A stretch of 64,000 nt of DNA from Mesostigma viride (taxonomy: Eukaryota; Streptophyta; Mesostigmatophyceae; Mesostigmatales; Mesostigmataceae): NCBI GenBank assembly GCA_009746045.1, contig RPFO01000435.1, positions 20,037 to 84,036 of the forward strand. Reading direction: 5' to 3'. Position numbers and translations under genes: made by a program. Within the stretch, counting starts at the first letter, position 1. Each line of letters begins with the position of its first letter. This document shows, piece after piece, positions 1 through 12,123 of the stretch. Under the pieces are notes generated by a model. That model was not told the DNA's origin. It worked only from the letters and a program-made list of their open reading frames with translations, and made no database searches.

Positions 1-1050
1 GATGCCTTACGAACCAGTCAAGCCCATCTTTATGCTCAGCTAGATTTTTGGAGGCCTTTCTTGGAAGAAAAATGGTAATAGCCACCACTAAGCTGAATGA
101 AAGATACATCCTGGCTGATTGCCAACCCACTCAAAGGAATGAAATGCACATGATAATGTTTTTCAAGTCCAACGGCCGTTGGCTCACAACCCCCCTCTGG
201 GAAGGGTGGATGCCTTACGAACCAGTCAAGCCCATCTTTATGCTCAGCTAGATTTTTCAGAGGCCTTTCTTGGAAGAAAAATGGTAAATAGCCACCACTA
301 AGCTGCATGAAAGACACATCCTGCCTTATTGCCACCAAATGAAACGAATGAAATGCACATGATAATGTTTTTCAAGTCTAACGGCCGTTGGCTCACAACC
401 CCCCTGTGGGAAGGGTGGATGCCTTACGAACCAGTCAACCACATCTTTATGCTCAGCTAGATTTTTGGAGGCCTTTCTTGGAAGGCACATGGTAATAGCC
501 ACAACAAAGCTGCATGAAAGACACATCCTGCCTAACTGCCACCCAATGAAACGAATGAAATGCACATGATAATGTTTTTCCAATTCCAACGGCCGTTGGC
601 TCACAACCCCCCTGTGGGAAGGGTGGATGCCTTACGAACCAGTCAAGCCCATCTTTAAGCTCAGCTAGTTTTTTTGGAGGCCTTTCTAGGAGAAAAATGG
701 TAAATAGCCACCACTAGGCTGCATAAAAGACACATCCTGCCTTATTGCCACCCAATTAAACGAATGAAATGCACATGATAATGTTTTTCCAATTCCAACG
801 GCCGTTTGCTCACAACCCCCCTGTGGGAAGGGTGGATGCCTTACGAACCAGTCAAGCCCCATCTTTATGCTCAGCTAGTTTTTTTGGAGGCCTTTCTAGG
901 AGAAAAATGGTAAATAGCCACCACTAAGCTGCATGAAAGACACATCCTGGCTGCTTGCCACCCTATCAAACGAATAAAAAGCACATGATAATGTTTTTCC
1001 AATTCCAACGGCCGTTGGCTCACAACCCCCTTCGGGTAGAGGCCTTACGG
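1..1050. repeat. 208-bp tandem repeat, five copies
   Basis: The phrase GATGCCTTACGAACCAGTCA starts at about 1, 209, 418, 626 and 835, giving a period of 208-209 bp; a sixth start near 1040 is degenerate and ends the array. Each unit holds one CCAACGGCCGTTGG palindrome (169, 586 and 1005 exact; about 378 and 795 with one change). Short frames on both strands are by-products of the repeat. No gene is supported here, and the array probably continues beyond the window start. Confidence 0.9.
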
Positions 1051-1939
1051 ACCAGTCAGAAATGGTGTCCACCAAGCTATTCCCCCCACACCCACAGTTG
1101 TCCTTGTCCACATACCTTTCCAGTACAGTTGTCCTCAGCTTCTCAGCAACGGGCGACTCCTCTCCTTCTTGATGCCTTGACAGATATCACATAAACAAAA
1201 CACGATCACGAGAGCATCAGGATTGTTAGAGGTTTCCTCCATCAACGACCGTAAGATACACACACCTCAAAAACCAACTTTCTTGTCCTCCCAAATAACA
1301 TATGTTTTTAAATGTAAAATAAATCACATTCATATTCTGTCACTTGATTTAACCACACAATTGTTCAGGTCCAACGCCCGTTGGCATTACGCCTCTTCCC
1401 GGTAAAATACTATTTATTGCTCCAACCCCACAAGAAACTCGTTCCGGACCTGTTCGAAGCGAAGAGCACTGCCAGGGATCGGAGTCGAGCCAGATTTGTG
1501 TGCGGAACATGATGGCTGGCCTACCTGGTGTGGAGCAATAATGTCGACATTTTCAGTGACTGTTCAGCCTAAAAAAATAACAAGCAGATGCGACGGCCCC
1601 CCATTAAACAAATTATCCACCACTGTTGCGCTACACTAGCAATGTTTGTCAAGGTCCAACGGCCGTTGGCATCAAATAAATCACAACCATTGGTCACTCC
1701 ATTTAACCAATACCCACAACTTTTTAACCACACTAGAAATGTTTTTTGAGGTCCAACGGCCGTTGGAATCCAAAAAATGCCGAATTCATGTCAAATTTAT
1801 ATAAATGTGACAGTTGACAGAATTAGAGATAATTAAATCATCAAATCCAGCTTTAGCCATCAGCCTTACCCATCAGCAAAAATTGGCGAATTTCATTCAA
1901 TATTAGAATTCAAAATTTATTAATGAAATTTATGTTTCA
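1051..1939. other. AT-rich intergenic stretch with three palindromes
   Basis: No convincing coding frame is seen. The stretch holds one variant palindrome (1371-1384) and two exact ones (1656-1669 and 1753-1766). The 1753 copy has a T-run on its left and an A-run on its right, so the symmetry extends beyond the 14-bp core. It lies downstream of the minus-strand F-box-like gene and probably includes its 3' flank. Confidence 0.6.
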
Positions 1940-2881
1940 TCATTCAACCTCTTCAGAATCCAAACACAACATCATGTCCCCTTTCCACTTGTACATACTA
2001 CTCTCGGCCAAATACAGCAAGCGTGCCTTCTTCCCCCCAAAAAACTTGAGATAATCCGGTGTGAAGATTGTTCCGCTGAGGACCTGCATAGCTAACTCCA
2101 CCAAAACGCTTGCCATATCCTCCTCCCTACACCTCCTCTCTAATAAGGCCTTCATGTCTGCGTTCTCATCAAATCCCATGATCAGAACTGCACATGCCAT
2201 TCCTCCCCCCTCCAGAGGCAGCCCCTCCAAAAGCTTCACCCATTCTGCCTCCCTACGCGCTCTCCTCCCCGGAGGAAAAAAAATGTCCTCATCCGGGTCA
2301 TAAGGAGTATCGCAGAACCAGAAAATGCTCCTTAACCCCCATAGTTCATAATTATCGTACAAGTCATCCATTTCCTTTCCCAATTGGCGTAAGCGAGCTG
2401 TCCACCCCCTCCAATTCCTCTCCAACACACGTCTCCTCTCAGCACGCTCGGACCTGAACAACCCTCCCATCGTCCTTGCTCGTGCATGTCCCTCTGGTGC
2501 TGGCTGGCGTCCTAACACCTCCTCAACTTCTTCACAATATACCTTAAAATACATTCCCCTTGTGACGAGTGTGTAGGGGGTGATATCAGCGCTTGCACAC
2601 TTTACTTGCCCGCCATACAATTCTCGGAAAAGAGACTCAGTTATCAATGTACGAGGACCATCCCCGAATGCGTCCACGAACCCAGAAATTAACTTAAAGC
2701 TGAATTGGGGTTCATACCTCCCCGACACCGCTTCCCTAGCCCCTCTACAAACTGCTTCAAAGCGGGCTACGTCGGGCGCCTCCATAAAAGCTGCGACTTC
2801 GGTCCAAATTTCCCACGGCAGTGAGATATCCCCTTCCATTATCGGCCCCGACGTCAAACTTGTCCCCTCTGCACATAACAT
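1940..2881 (-). CDS. F-box-like protein, 313 aa
   Basis: A single uninterrupted frame of 313 codons on the minus strand. Residues about 21-50 read LPWEIWTEVAAFMEAPDVAR and continue with a VCRGAR segment. This fits the F-box pattern: LP at the start, a hydrophobic helix, an acidic-aliphatic DVAR turn and VCR. F-box proteins usually bring a substrate to an SCF ubiquitin ligase through Skp1. The rest shows no Kelch, LRR or WD repeats; it is rich in Arg/Glu (about residues 135-170) and has an acidic patch DPDED. The start could also be the Met at residue 15, just ahead of the F-box. A variant palindrome (2961-2974) lies about 80 bp upstream of the ATG. What is seen is the motif; the ligase role is inferred. 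Confidence 0.6.
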   Translation of the reverse strand: MLCAEGTSLTSGPIMEGDISLPWEIWTEVAAFMEAPDVARFEAVCRGAREAVSGRYEPQFSFKLISGFVDAFGDGPRTLITESLFRELYGGQVKCASADITPYTLVTRGMYFKVYCEEVEEVLGRQPAPEGHARARTMGGLFRSERAERRRVLERNWRGWTARLRQLGKEMDDLYDNYELWGLRSIFWFCDTPYDPDEDIFFPPGRRARREAEWVKLLEGLPLEGGGMACAVLIMGFDENADMKALLERRCREEDMASVLVELAMQVLSGTIFTPDYLKFFGGKKARLLYLAESSMYKWKGDMMLCLDSEEVE

Positions 2882-2960
2882 ACATCGACGTCCATCCTTA
2901 AAAAAAAATGAGGTTTTGTCGGAAAGAAAATATGCAAACGTTAGGCGAGGTTTCCAATCC

Positions 2961-2974
2961 CTAACGGCCGTTGG
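2961..2974. promoter_or_regulatory. Palindrome copy upstream of the F-box-like gene
   Basis: CTAACGGCCGTTGG, one change from the common 14-mer, preceded by TTTC and a 6-bp gap as in many other copies. It sits about 80 bp upstream of the minus-strand ATG at 2881. A promoter role is only a possibility, since most other copies are not placed this way. Confidence 0.35.
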
Positions 2975-3024
2975 GTCACTAATTGTTGTTTAACCCACTA
3001 CAGTCGCATGAGAGAAAACGAAAG

Positions 3025-3160
3025 TCAATTTTATTCCAATTTCAAAGTGAAAGGAGAATCCACTATTACACCATTTTACAACACAAATCAGGTCAATTTT
3101 ATTCCAATTTCAAAGTAAAAAGAGAATTCACCATTACACCATTTTACAACACAAATCAGG
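3025..3160. repeat. 68-bp tandem duplication
   Basis: Two imperfect copies beginning TCAATTTTATTCCAATTTCA at 3025 and 3093. They lie between the F-box-like gene promoter side and the 3' end of the MYND gene. The rest of 2975-3243 is AT-rich with no supported gene. Confidence 0.85.
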
Positions 3161-3243
3161 ACTACATACACAAATTTCAAACCCAAAATGCGTCCAGTTA
3201 TCCAACCTCAAAAGCAAATTATTACTCTACATTTCCAGTTTTT

Positions 3244-4044
3244 CTATGAGGAAGAACCGTAGTAGAAGGTGAAGGAGAAGTCGACCTCAGAGAAGTCGAC
3301 CTGAGTTCCATCCAGTATGGTCGTCCTGTTTACCCCCCTTATCACCCCTGCCAGCCCCTCCCTTGCTTGCCTCAGACGTTCGCATCTATCCTTATGCCTA
3401 CTCCAGTCAGCACGCTGGCACTCCTCACTGCAATATCTGGCATCCCTACATCCTCTACACCACTTCTGAGGGCCTGTTTGGCACCCACACCCCTCCTTGG
3501 AGCAATTTCGCATACCACGCATGGGGTCCCCATCCCTCACGATCGGGTCAGAGAGCAAGAAAAGGTTCATGTTGAGGGGTACTTCTGCCCCTACACACGC
3601 GTCAGCCCTCACGCGCAGGGAAGACGTAACATTCGGGTAAAATGCGCGCCCGTAGGTGCACCCAACCTGAGCCCCTTCCTCTTCCCCCAACTCTATCTTT
3701 GGCCCCTTTGTAATGAACGACACCAAAAGGCGGAACTCCCTCGTTGGGTCTATTGGCGCTCTTAGATCCATCTGTGGTACGAAAAAACCCTGTTGAATAC
3801 AGAAGTTCATATCAGCTAGCTGGGCGTACACAACCCTCTCCATTTGGCTGAACGAATCAAACGCCAATAAAACGGCCAAGTGGCGGCCTGTCTTCTCCTG
3901 CGCGACACGAACTTCCTCGAATATGACACGCGACAGGAAGCGAACTTGTTTGTAAACGTTTTGAAGGACGCTTCCGTAGACTTCATTCACGATCTCGGAC
4001 TCATTCGCGATCTCGGCCATCTTTTTCAGGGAAAAAACGAACAA
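3244..4044 (-). CDS. MYND-type zinc-finger protein, 266 aa
   Basis: A single minus-strand frame of 266 codons. A MYND finger lies at about residues 181-221: paired Cys at 196/199 (CRGC), YC-x3-C at 205-209, and His217-x3-Cys221, with Cys181/186/188 supplying the first ligands. The spacing of the last six ligands matches the MYND consensus; the first pair is looser than C-x2-C. MYND domains bind proline-rich peptides and often act in transcription or chromatin. No SET or ankyrin part is present. The N-terminal 170 residues look globular and were not recognised. An alternative start is Met9 (MAEIANE), which is in better protein-like context. The short Tyr/Ser-rich tail ends at a clean stop. Confidence 0.75.
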   Translation of the reverse strand: MFVFSLKKMAEIANESEIVNEVYGSVLQNVYKQVRFLSRVIFEEVRVAQEKTGRHLAVLLAFDSFSQMERVVYAQLADMNFCIQQGFFVPQMDLRAPIDPTREFRLLVSFITKGPKIELGEEEGAQVGCTYGRAFYPNVTSSLRVRADACVGAEVPLNMNLFLLSDPIVRDGDPMRGMRNCSKEGCGCQTGPQKWCRGCRDARYCSEECQRADWSRHKDRCERLRQAREGLAGVIRGVNRTTILDGTQVDFSEVDFSFTFYYGSSS

Positions 4045-4200
4045 AAAGATTTACATCGCGGCCAAAAAAACGCGTTTTCCCATTAGTGTGTTTGCCTAAT
4101 TTATTGTAATCATTCATTTTTAAAACAGTCAGGTCCTTCACAACCTCAGAAAATGATTTCATTAAATTGGCATATACATTTAAAAACATCTTAGGTCGCA

Positions 4201-4494
4201 CTACTTTTTGCGTTTCAGTTTACGTTTGTTTCCCGGTTGAATAAAGTTGACACCATCCCCTTCATCGTCGGAAATTAAGGCCGGCATTTCGTCCACTTCA
4301 GCTTGTACATCATCTTTTTTCATCACAACCATGGCTGGAATTGAATCCCAAAATTTCTCAATCGCTCTAACAACTTCGGCTGGCAGTTTTTTGGCCCCCC
4401 GTTCAACTGCCTCTCTCTCCTGGTTCGACACCGAAACGTCCTTGTCTTTCTCCATTGAAAAAAACTGCACGTGAAGCACAACTGGCACAACCAA
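4201..4494 (-). CDS. Small protein with basic C-terminal tail, unknown function
   Basis: An open minus-strand frame of 97 codons ending in KRKLKRKK, a plausible nuclear localisation or nucleic-acid-binding tail. The middle holds acidic segments (ISDDEGDG) and a short helix-like stretch (LPAEVVRAIEKFWDSIP). The first 13 residues are hydrophobic and may be non-coding: on the minus strand the bases before the inner Met (FSMEKDKD, ATG at about 4455) look like a pyrimidine-rich CAG acceptor site, so this may be a terminal exon or start at that Met. No family recognised. It lies upstream of the MYND gene on the same strand, 156 bp away. Confidence 0.4.
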   Translation of the reverse strand: MVVPVVLHVQFFSMEKDKDVSVSNQEREAVERGAKKLPAEVVRAIEKFWDSIPAMVVMKKDDVQAEVDEMPALISDDEGDGVNFIQPGNKRKLKRKK

Positions 4495-4563
4495 TGTAAG
4501 TAAACCTAGTAACTTCAGGGGCGGATTAATTCATCAGCCGGAGTACAATTTTATTTTACAACG

Positions 4564-4953
4564 CCAACGGCCGTTGGCATTACAGCAATGAAGTTAAGAT
4601 AAAAACGTCGTAATGCAACGGCTGATAAAACTGGCGTATAATCAATAACGCAAAAAAAATTGGCAAGAACTTTTTTTTGGAGGTCCAACGGCCGTTGGCA
4701 TCACGTAAATCACAACAGCAATGATGGAAACTGATTTTGCAAGTCCAACGGCCGTTGGCATCAAGAAAATCAGAAGAGGGAGCGACTGCCCAAAAAACGC
4801 ATAATAATAAAACAAGTACCTTGCAGGTGGTTGACAGACGCGAATCTTGTGTGGCGACGTGGAATCTGCAAGGAATGCGCAAAAACGTTGCAATCAGAAT
4901 TACAAGGATTACATATTTTCCACATTTCGTTTTTCAGGTCCAACGGCCGTTGG
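4564..4953. repeat. Four CCAACGGCCGTTGG palindromes
   Basis: Exact copies at 4564, 4685, 4745 and 4940, each preceded by a T-rich stretch and followed by CAT. They occupy the intergenic stretch 4495-5037, in which no gene is supported. Confidence 0.9.
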
Positions 4954-5037
4954 CATGAGATTAATAAGAATACCACTACATGCGTGTGAGAAAATTGTGC
5001 CGGGTGACAGAATTAAATCCAAGTTGCCCAGCAGGTG

Positions 5038-5545
5038 GGAGGGAGGGAGGGAGGGAGGGAGGGAGGGAAGGAGGGAAGGAGGGAGGTAGGGAAGGAGGGA
5101 AGGAGGGAAGTAGGGAGGGAGGGAGGGAGGGAGGGAGGGAGGGAGGGAGGGAAGGAGGGAAGGAGGGAAGGAGGGAAGAAGGGAAGGAGGAAGGAGGGAA
5201 GGAGGGAAGGAGGGAAGGAGGAAAGGAGTAGGGAAAGGAGGAGGGAAGGAGGGAAGGAGGGAAGGAGGGAAGAAGGGAAGGAGGAAGGAGGGAAGGAGGG
5301 AAGGAGGGAAAGGAGGGAAGGAGGGGGAGGAGGAAGGAGGGAAGGAGGGAAGGAGGGAAGGAGGGAAGGAGGGAAGGAGGGAAGGAGGGAAGGAGGGAAG
5401 GAGGGAAGGAGGGAAGGAGGGAAGGAGGGAAGGAGGGAAGGAGGGAAGGAGGGAAGGAGGGAAGGAGGGAAGGAGGGAAGGAGGGAAGGAGGGAAGGAGG
5501 GAAGGAGGGAAGGAGGGAAGGAGGGAAGGAGGGAAGGAGGGAAGG
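5038..5545. repeat. Homopurine tract of (GGGA)n and (GGAAGGA)n
   Basis: About 500 bp in which the + strand is almost purely G and A (GGGAGGGA units first, then GGAAGGAG units); two T residues within a GGTAGGG context break it near 5086 and 5111 and a third near 5229. Ser/Pro frames on one strand and Gly/Glu/Arg frames on the other are by-products. It abuts the 29-bp minisatellite directly at about 5545. Confidence 0.95.
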
Positions 5546-7726
5546 ATAAATACCTAGGGGGGGTGCTGGCATGCATAAATACCTAGGGGGGGTGCTGGCA
5601 AGCATAAATACGTCGGGTGGGGTGCTGGCATGCATAAATACCTAGGGGGGGGGCTGGCATGCATAAATACCTAGGGGGGTGCTGGCATGCATAAATACCT
5701 AGGGGGGGTGCTGGCATGCATAAATACCTAGGGGGGGTGCTGGCATGCATAAATACCTAGGGGGGGTGCTGGCATGCATAAATACCTAGGGGGGGTGCTG
5801 GCATGCATAAATACCTAGAGGGGGTGCTGGCATGCATAAATACCGAGGGGGGGTGCTGGCAAGCATAAATACCTAGGGGGGGGTGCTGGCATGCATAAAT
5901 ACCTAGGGGGGGTGCTGGCATGCATAAATACCTAGGGGGGGTGCTGGCATGCATAAATACCTAGGGGGGGTGCTGGCATGCATAAATACCTAGAAGGGGG
6001 TGCTGGCATGCATAAATACCTAGGGGGGGTGCTGGCATGCATAAATACCTAGGGGGGGTGCTGGCATGCATAAATACCTATGGGGGGGTGCTGGCATGCA
6101 TAAATACCTATGGGGGGTGCTGGCATGCATAAATACCTAGGGGGGGTGCTGGCATGCATAAATACCTATGGGGGGTGCTGGCATGCATAAATACCTAGGG
6201 GGGTGCTGGCATGCATAAATACCTAGGGGGGGTGCTGGCATGCATAAATACCTAGGGGGGGTGCTGGCAAGCATAAATACGTCGGGTGGGGTGCTGGCAT
6301 GCATAAATACCTAGGGGGGGGCTGGCATGCATAAATACCTAGGGGGGGTGCTGGCATGCATAAATACCTAGGGGGGGTGCTGGCATGCATAAATACCTAG
6401 GGGGGTGCTGGCATGCATAAATACCTAGGGGGGGTGCTGGCATGCATAAATACGTCGGGGGGGTGCTGGCATGCATAAATACCTAGGGGGGGTGCTGGCA
6501 TGCATAAATACCTAGGGGGGGTGCTGGCATGCATAAATACCTAGGGGGGGTGCTGGCATGCATAAATACCTAGAGGGGGTGCTGGCATGCATAAATACCG
6601 AGGGGGGTGCTGGCATGCATAAATACCTAGAGGGGGTGCTGGCATGCATAAATACCGAGGGGGGGTGCTGGCATGCATAAATACCTAGGGGGGGTGCTGG
6701 CATGCATAAATACATGTGGGGGGTGCTGGCATGCATAAATACCTAGGGGGGGTGCTGGCATGCATAAATACCTAGGGGGGTGCTGGCATGCATAAATACC
6801 GAGGGGGGGTGCTGGCATGCATAAATACCTAGAAGGGGGGCTGGCATGCATAAATACCTAGGGGGGTGCTGGCAAGCATAAATACGTCGGGGGGGTGCTG
6901 GCATGCATAAATACCTAGGGGGGTGCTGGCATGCATAAATACCTAGGGGGGGTGCTGGCATGCATAAATACCTAGGGGGGTGCTGGCATGCATAAATACC
7001 TAGGGGGGGTGCTGGCATGCATAAATACCTAGGGGGGTGCTGGCATGCATAAATACCGAGGGGGGGTGCTGGCATGCATAAATACCTAGAGGGGGTGCTG
7101 GCATGCATAAATACCGAGGGGGGGTGCTGGCATGCATAAATACCTAGGGGGGGTGCTGGCATGCATAAATACATGTGGGGGTGCTGGCATGCATAAATAC
7201 CTAGGGGGGGTGCTGGCATGCATAAATACCGAGGGGGGTGCTGGCATGCATAAATACCGAGGGGGGGATGCTGGCATGAATAAATACCTAGGGGGGGTGC
7301 TGGCATGCATAAATACCTAGGGGGGTGCTGGCATGCATAAATACCTAGGGGGGGTGCTGGCATGCATAAATACCTAGGGGGGGGTGCTGGCATGCATAAA
7401 TACCTATGGGGGGTGCTGGCATGCATAAATACCTAGGGGGGTGCTGGCATGCATAAATACCTATGGGGGGTGCTGGCATGCATAAATACCTAGGGGGGGT
7501 GCTGGCATGCATAAATACCTAGGGGGGTGCTGGCAAGCATAAATACGTCGGGTGGGGTGCTGGCATGCATAAATACCTAGGGGGGGGCTGGCATGCATAA
7601 ATACCTAGGGGGGTGCTGGCATGCATAAATACCTAGGGGGGGGTGCTGGCATGCATAAATACCTAGGGGGGTGCTGGCATGCATAAATACCTAGGGGGGG
7701 TGCTGGCATGCATAAATACCTAGGGG

Positions 7727-7930
7727 TTCAGCTGCCACTCGTACCGTTTTTTCTGTTTTTATTTTTTAATGGGGGCCGGCCTGGGGCAGCGGCGGCGGGT
7801 GGACGAAAACTGATAGCGTTCCCGTTTGTGCATCCCGTGACCACCGGCCACCAAACGGAGGCACGACACCAAGGCAGATCAAGCACCAAAGGAAGCAGCA
7901 AGGACGTTGACGTTATTAACCAAGAATGGG
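7727..7930. repeat. ~200-bp module, copy 1, inside the minisatellite
   Basis: Unique-looking block running from GCTGCCACTCGTACC through T-rich sequence, GGCAGCGGCGGCGGGTGG and CCACCGGCCACCAAACGGAG to ACCAAGAATGGG, after which the 29-bp repeat resumes. Near-identical to the copies at 8481, 11041 and 11934; the part from GGCAGCGG onward also occurs near 13610. Confidence 0.9.
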
Positions 7931-8480
7931 GGTGCTGGCATGCATAAATACGTCGGGGGGGTGCTGGCATGCATAAATACCTAGGGGGGTGCTGGCATGC
8001 ATAAATACCTAGGGGGGGTGCTGGCATGCATAAATACCTAGAGGGGGTGCTGGCATGCATAAATACCGAGGGGGGGTGCTGGCAAGCATAAATACCTAGG
8101 GGGGGTGCTGGCATGCATAAATACATGTGGGGGGTGCTGGCATGCATAAATACCTAGGGGGGGTGCTGGCATGCATAAATACCGAGGGGGGGTGCTGGCA
8201 TGCATAAATACCGAGGGGGGGATGCTGGCATGAATAAATACCTAGGGGGGGGTGCTGGCATGCATAAATACCTAGGGGGGTGCTGGCATGCATAAATACC
8301 TAGAGGGGGTGCTGGCATGCATAAATACATGTGGGGGGTGCTGGCATGCATAAATACCTAGGGGGGTGCTGGCATGCATAAATACCTAGGGGGGTGCTGG
8401 CATGCATAAATACCTAGGGGGGGTGCTGGCATGCATAAATACCTAGGGGGGTGCTGGCATGCATAAATACCTAGGGGGGT

Positions 8481-8680
8481 GCTGCCATTCGTACCTTTTT
8501 TTCTGTTTTTATTTTTTAATGGGGGCCGGCCTGGGGCAGCGGCGGCGGGTGGACGAAAACTGATAGCGTTCCCGTTTGTGCATCCCGTGACCACCGGCCA
8601 CCAAACGGAGGCACGACACCAAGGCAGATCAAGCACCAAAGGAAGCAGCAAGGACGTTGACGTTATTAACCAAGAATGGG
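8481..8680. repeat. ~200-bp module, copy 2
   Basis: Almost identical to copy 1 (starts GCTGCCATTCGTACC). The two copies are 754 bp apart, each bounded by the same minisatellite variants, so module and flanks appear to have been duplicated together. Confidence 0.9.
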
Positions 8681-11040
8681 GGTGCTGGCATGCATAAATA
8701 CGTCGGGGGGGTGCTGGCATGCATAAATACCTAGGGGGGTGCTGGCATGCATAAATACCTAGGGGGGGTGCTGGCATGCATAAATACCTAGGGGGGGTGC
8801 TGGCATGCATAAATACCTAGGGGGGTGCTGGCATGCATAAATACCTAGGGGGGTGCTGGCATGCATAAATACCTAGGGGGGGTGCTGGCATGCATAAATA
8901 CATGTGGGGGGTGCTGGCATGCATAAATACCTAGGGGGGGTGCTGGCATGCATAAATACCGAGGGGGGTGCTGGCATGCATAAATACCGAGGGGGGATGC
9001 TGGCATGAATAAATACCTAGGGGGGGTGCTGGCATGCATAAATACCTAGAGGGGGGCTGGCATGCATAAATACCTAGGGGGGGTGCTGGCATGCATAAAT
9101 ACCGAGGGGGGGTGCTGGCATGCATAAATACCTAGGGGGGGTGCTGGCAAGCATAAATACCTAGGGGGGGTGCTGGCATGCATAAATACCTAGAGGGGGT
9201 GCTGGCATGCATAAATACCTAGGGGGGGTGCTGGCATGCATAAATACCTAGGGGGGGGCTGGCATGCATAAATACCTAGGGGGGGGTGCTGGCATGCATA
9301 AATACCTAGGGGGGGTGCTGGCATGCATAAATACCGAGGGGGGGTGCTGGCATGCATAAATACCGAGGGGGGGATGCTGGCATGAATAAATACCTAGGGG
9401 GGGTGCTGGCATGCATAAATACGTCGGGGGGGTGCTGGCATGCATAAATACCTAGGGGGGGTGCTGGCATGCATAAATACCTAGGGGGGGTGCTGGCATG
9501 CATAAATACCTAGGGGGGTGCTGGCATGCATAAATACGTCGGGTGGGGTGCTGGCATGCATAAATACCTAGGGGGGTGCTGGCATGCATAAATACCTAGG
9601 GGGGGTGCTGGCATGCATAAATACATGTGGGGGGTGCTGGCATGCATAAATACCTAGGGGGGGTGCTGGCATGCATAAATACCGAGGGGGGTGCTGGCAT
9701 GCATAAATACCGAGGGGGGATGCTGGCATGAATAAATACCTAGGGGGGGTGCTGGCATGCATAAATACCTAGGGGGGTGCTGGCATGCATAAATACCTAG
9801 AGGGGGTGCTGGCATGCATAAATACCGAGGGGGGGTGCTGGCATGCATAAATACCTAGGGGGGGGGCTGGCATGCATAAATACATGTGGGGGATGCTGGC
9901 ATGCATAAATACCTAGGGGGGGTGCTGGCATGCATAAATACCTAGGGGGGTGCTGGCATGCATAAATACCTAGGGGGGGTGCTGGCATGCATAAATACCT
10001 AGGGGGGTGCTGGCATGCATAAATACCTAGGGGGGGTGCTGGCATGCATAAATACCTAGAGGGGGTGCTGGCATGCATAAATACCGAGGGGGGGTGCTGG
10101 CATGCATAAATACCTAGGGGGGTGCTGGCATGCATAAATACCTAGGGGGGGGCTGGCATGCATAAATACCTAGGGGGGGGCTGGCATGCATAAATACCTA
10201 GGGGGGGTGCTGGCATGCATAAATACCGAGGGGGGTGCTGGCATGCATAAATACCTAGGGGGGGTGCTGGCATGCATAAATACCGAGGGGGGTGCTGGCA
10301 TGCATAAATACCGAGGGGGGGATGCTGGCATGCATAAATACCTAGGGGGGGTGCTGGCATGCATAAATACCTAGGGGGGGGCTGGCATGCATAAATACCT
10401 AGGGGGGGTGCTGGCATGCATAAATACCTAGGGGGGGGGCTGGCATGCATAAATACGTCGGGGGGGTCGCTGGCATGCATAAATACCTAGGGGGGTGCTG
10501 GCATGCATAAATACCTAGGGGGGTGCTGGCATGCATAAATACCTAGGGGGGGGGCTGGCATGCATAAATACCTAGGGGGGGTGCTGGCATGCATAAATAC
10601 CTAGGGGGGGTGCTGGCATGCATAAATACCTAGGGGGGGGCTGGCATGCATAAATACCAAGGGGGGGTGCTGGCATGCATAAATACCGAGGGGGGGTGCT
10701 GGCATGCATAAATACCTAGGGGGGTGCAGGCATGCATAAATACCGAGGGGGGGTGCTGGCATGCATAAATACCTAGGGGGGTGCTGGCATGCATAAATAC
10801 CTAGGGGGGGGGCTGGCATGCATAAATACCTAGGGGGGGGCTGGCATGCATAAATACCTAGGGGGGGTGCTGGCATGCATAAATACCTAGGGGGGTGCTG
10901 GCATGCATAAATACCTAGGGGGGGGGCTGGCATGCATAAATACGTCGGGGGGTCGCTGGCATGCATAAATACCTAGGGGGGTGCTGGCATGCATAAATAC
11001 CTAGGGGGGGTGCTGGCATGCATAAATACCTAGGGGGGGG

Positions 11041-11233
11041 GCTGCCATTCGTACCTTTTTTTCTTTTTTTATTTTTAAGCCGGCCTGGGGCAGCGGCGGC
11101 GGGTGGACGAAAACTGATAGCATTCCCGTTCGTGCATCCCGTGACCACCGGCCACCAAACGGAGGCACGACACCAAGGCAGATCAAGCACCAAAGGAAGC
11201 AGCAAGGACGTTGACGTTATTAACCAAGAATGG
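11041..11233. repeat. ~200-bp module, copy 3
   Basis: Same module with a slightly shorter 5' part (AAGCCGGCC instead of AATGGGGGCCGGCC). It shares that difference with copy 4, so copies 3 and 4 form a separate sub-lineage. Confidence 0.9.
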
Positions 11234-11933
11234 GGGTGCTGGCATGCATCAATACCTAGGGGGGGTGCTGGCATGCATAAATACATGTGGGGGGTGCTGG
11301 CATGCATAAATACCTAGGGGGGGGGCTGGCATGCATAAATACGTCGGGGGGTCGCTGGCATGCATAAATACGTCGGGTGGGGTGCTGGCATGCATAAATA
11401 CCTAGGGGGGTGCTGGCATGCATAAATACCTAGGGGGGGGTGCTGGCATGCATAAATACCGAGGGGGGGTGCTGGCATGCATAAATACCTAGGGGGGGTG
11501 CTGGCATGCATAAATACCTAGGGGGGGGCTGGCATGCATAAATACCGAGGGGGGGTGCTGGCATGCATAAATACCTAGGGGGGGTGCTGGCATGCATAAA
11601 TACGTCGGGTGGGGTGCTGGCATGCATAAATACCTAGGGGGGTGCTGGCATGCATAAATACCTAGGGGGGGGCTGGCATGCATAAATACCTAGGGGGGGT
11701 GCTGGCATGCATAAATACCTAGGGGGGGTGCTGGCATGCATAAATACCTAGGGGGGGGCTGGCATGCATAAATACCGAGGGGGGGTGCTGGCATGCATAA
11801 ATACCTAGGGGGGTGCAGGCATGCATAAATACCGAGGGGGGGTGCTGGCATGCATAAATACCTAGGGGGGGTGCTGGCATGCATAAATACCTAGGGGGGG
11901 TGCTGGCATGCATAAATACCTAGGGGGGGGGCT

Positions 11934-12123
11934 GCCATTCGTACCTTTTTTTCTTTTTTTATTTTTAAGCCGGCCTGGGGCAGCGGCGGCGGGTGGAGGA
12001 AAACTGATAGCGTTCCCGTTTGTGCATCCCGTGACCACCGGCCACCAAACGGAGGCACGACACCAAGGCGGATCAAGCACCAAAGGAAGCAGCAAGGACG
12101 TTGACGTTATTAACCAAGAATGG
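11934..12123. repeat. ~200-bp module, copy 4
   Basis: Matches copy 3 in its short 5' part; a few substitutions (for example GTGGAGGA for GTGGACGA, and GGCGGATC for GGCAGATC). Confidence 0.9.

Noticed and set aside
4976..5635. Ser/Pro-rich 219-codon frame
   Set aside because: Translation of the homopurine tract and part of the minisatellite; no non-repeat coding content.
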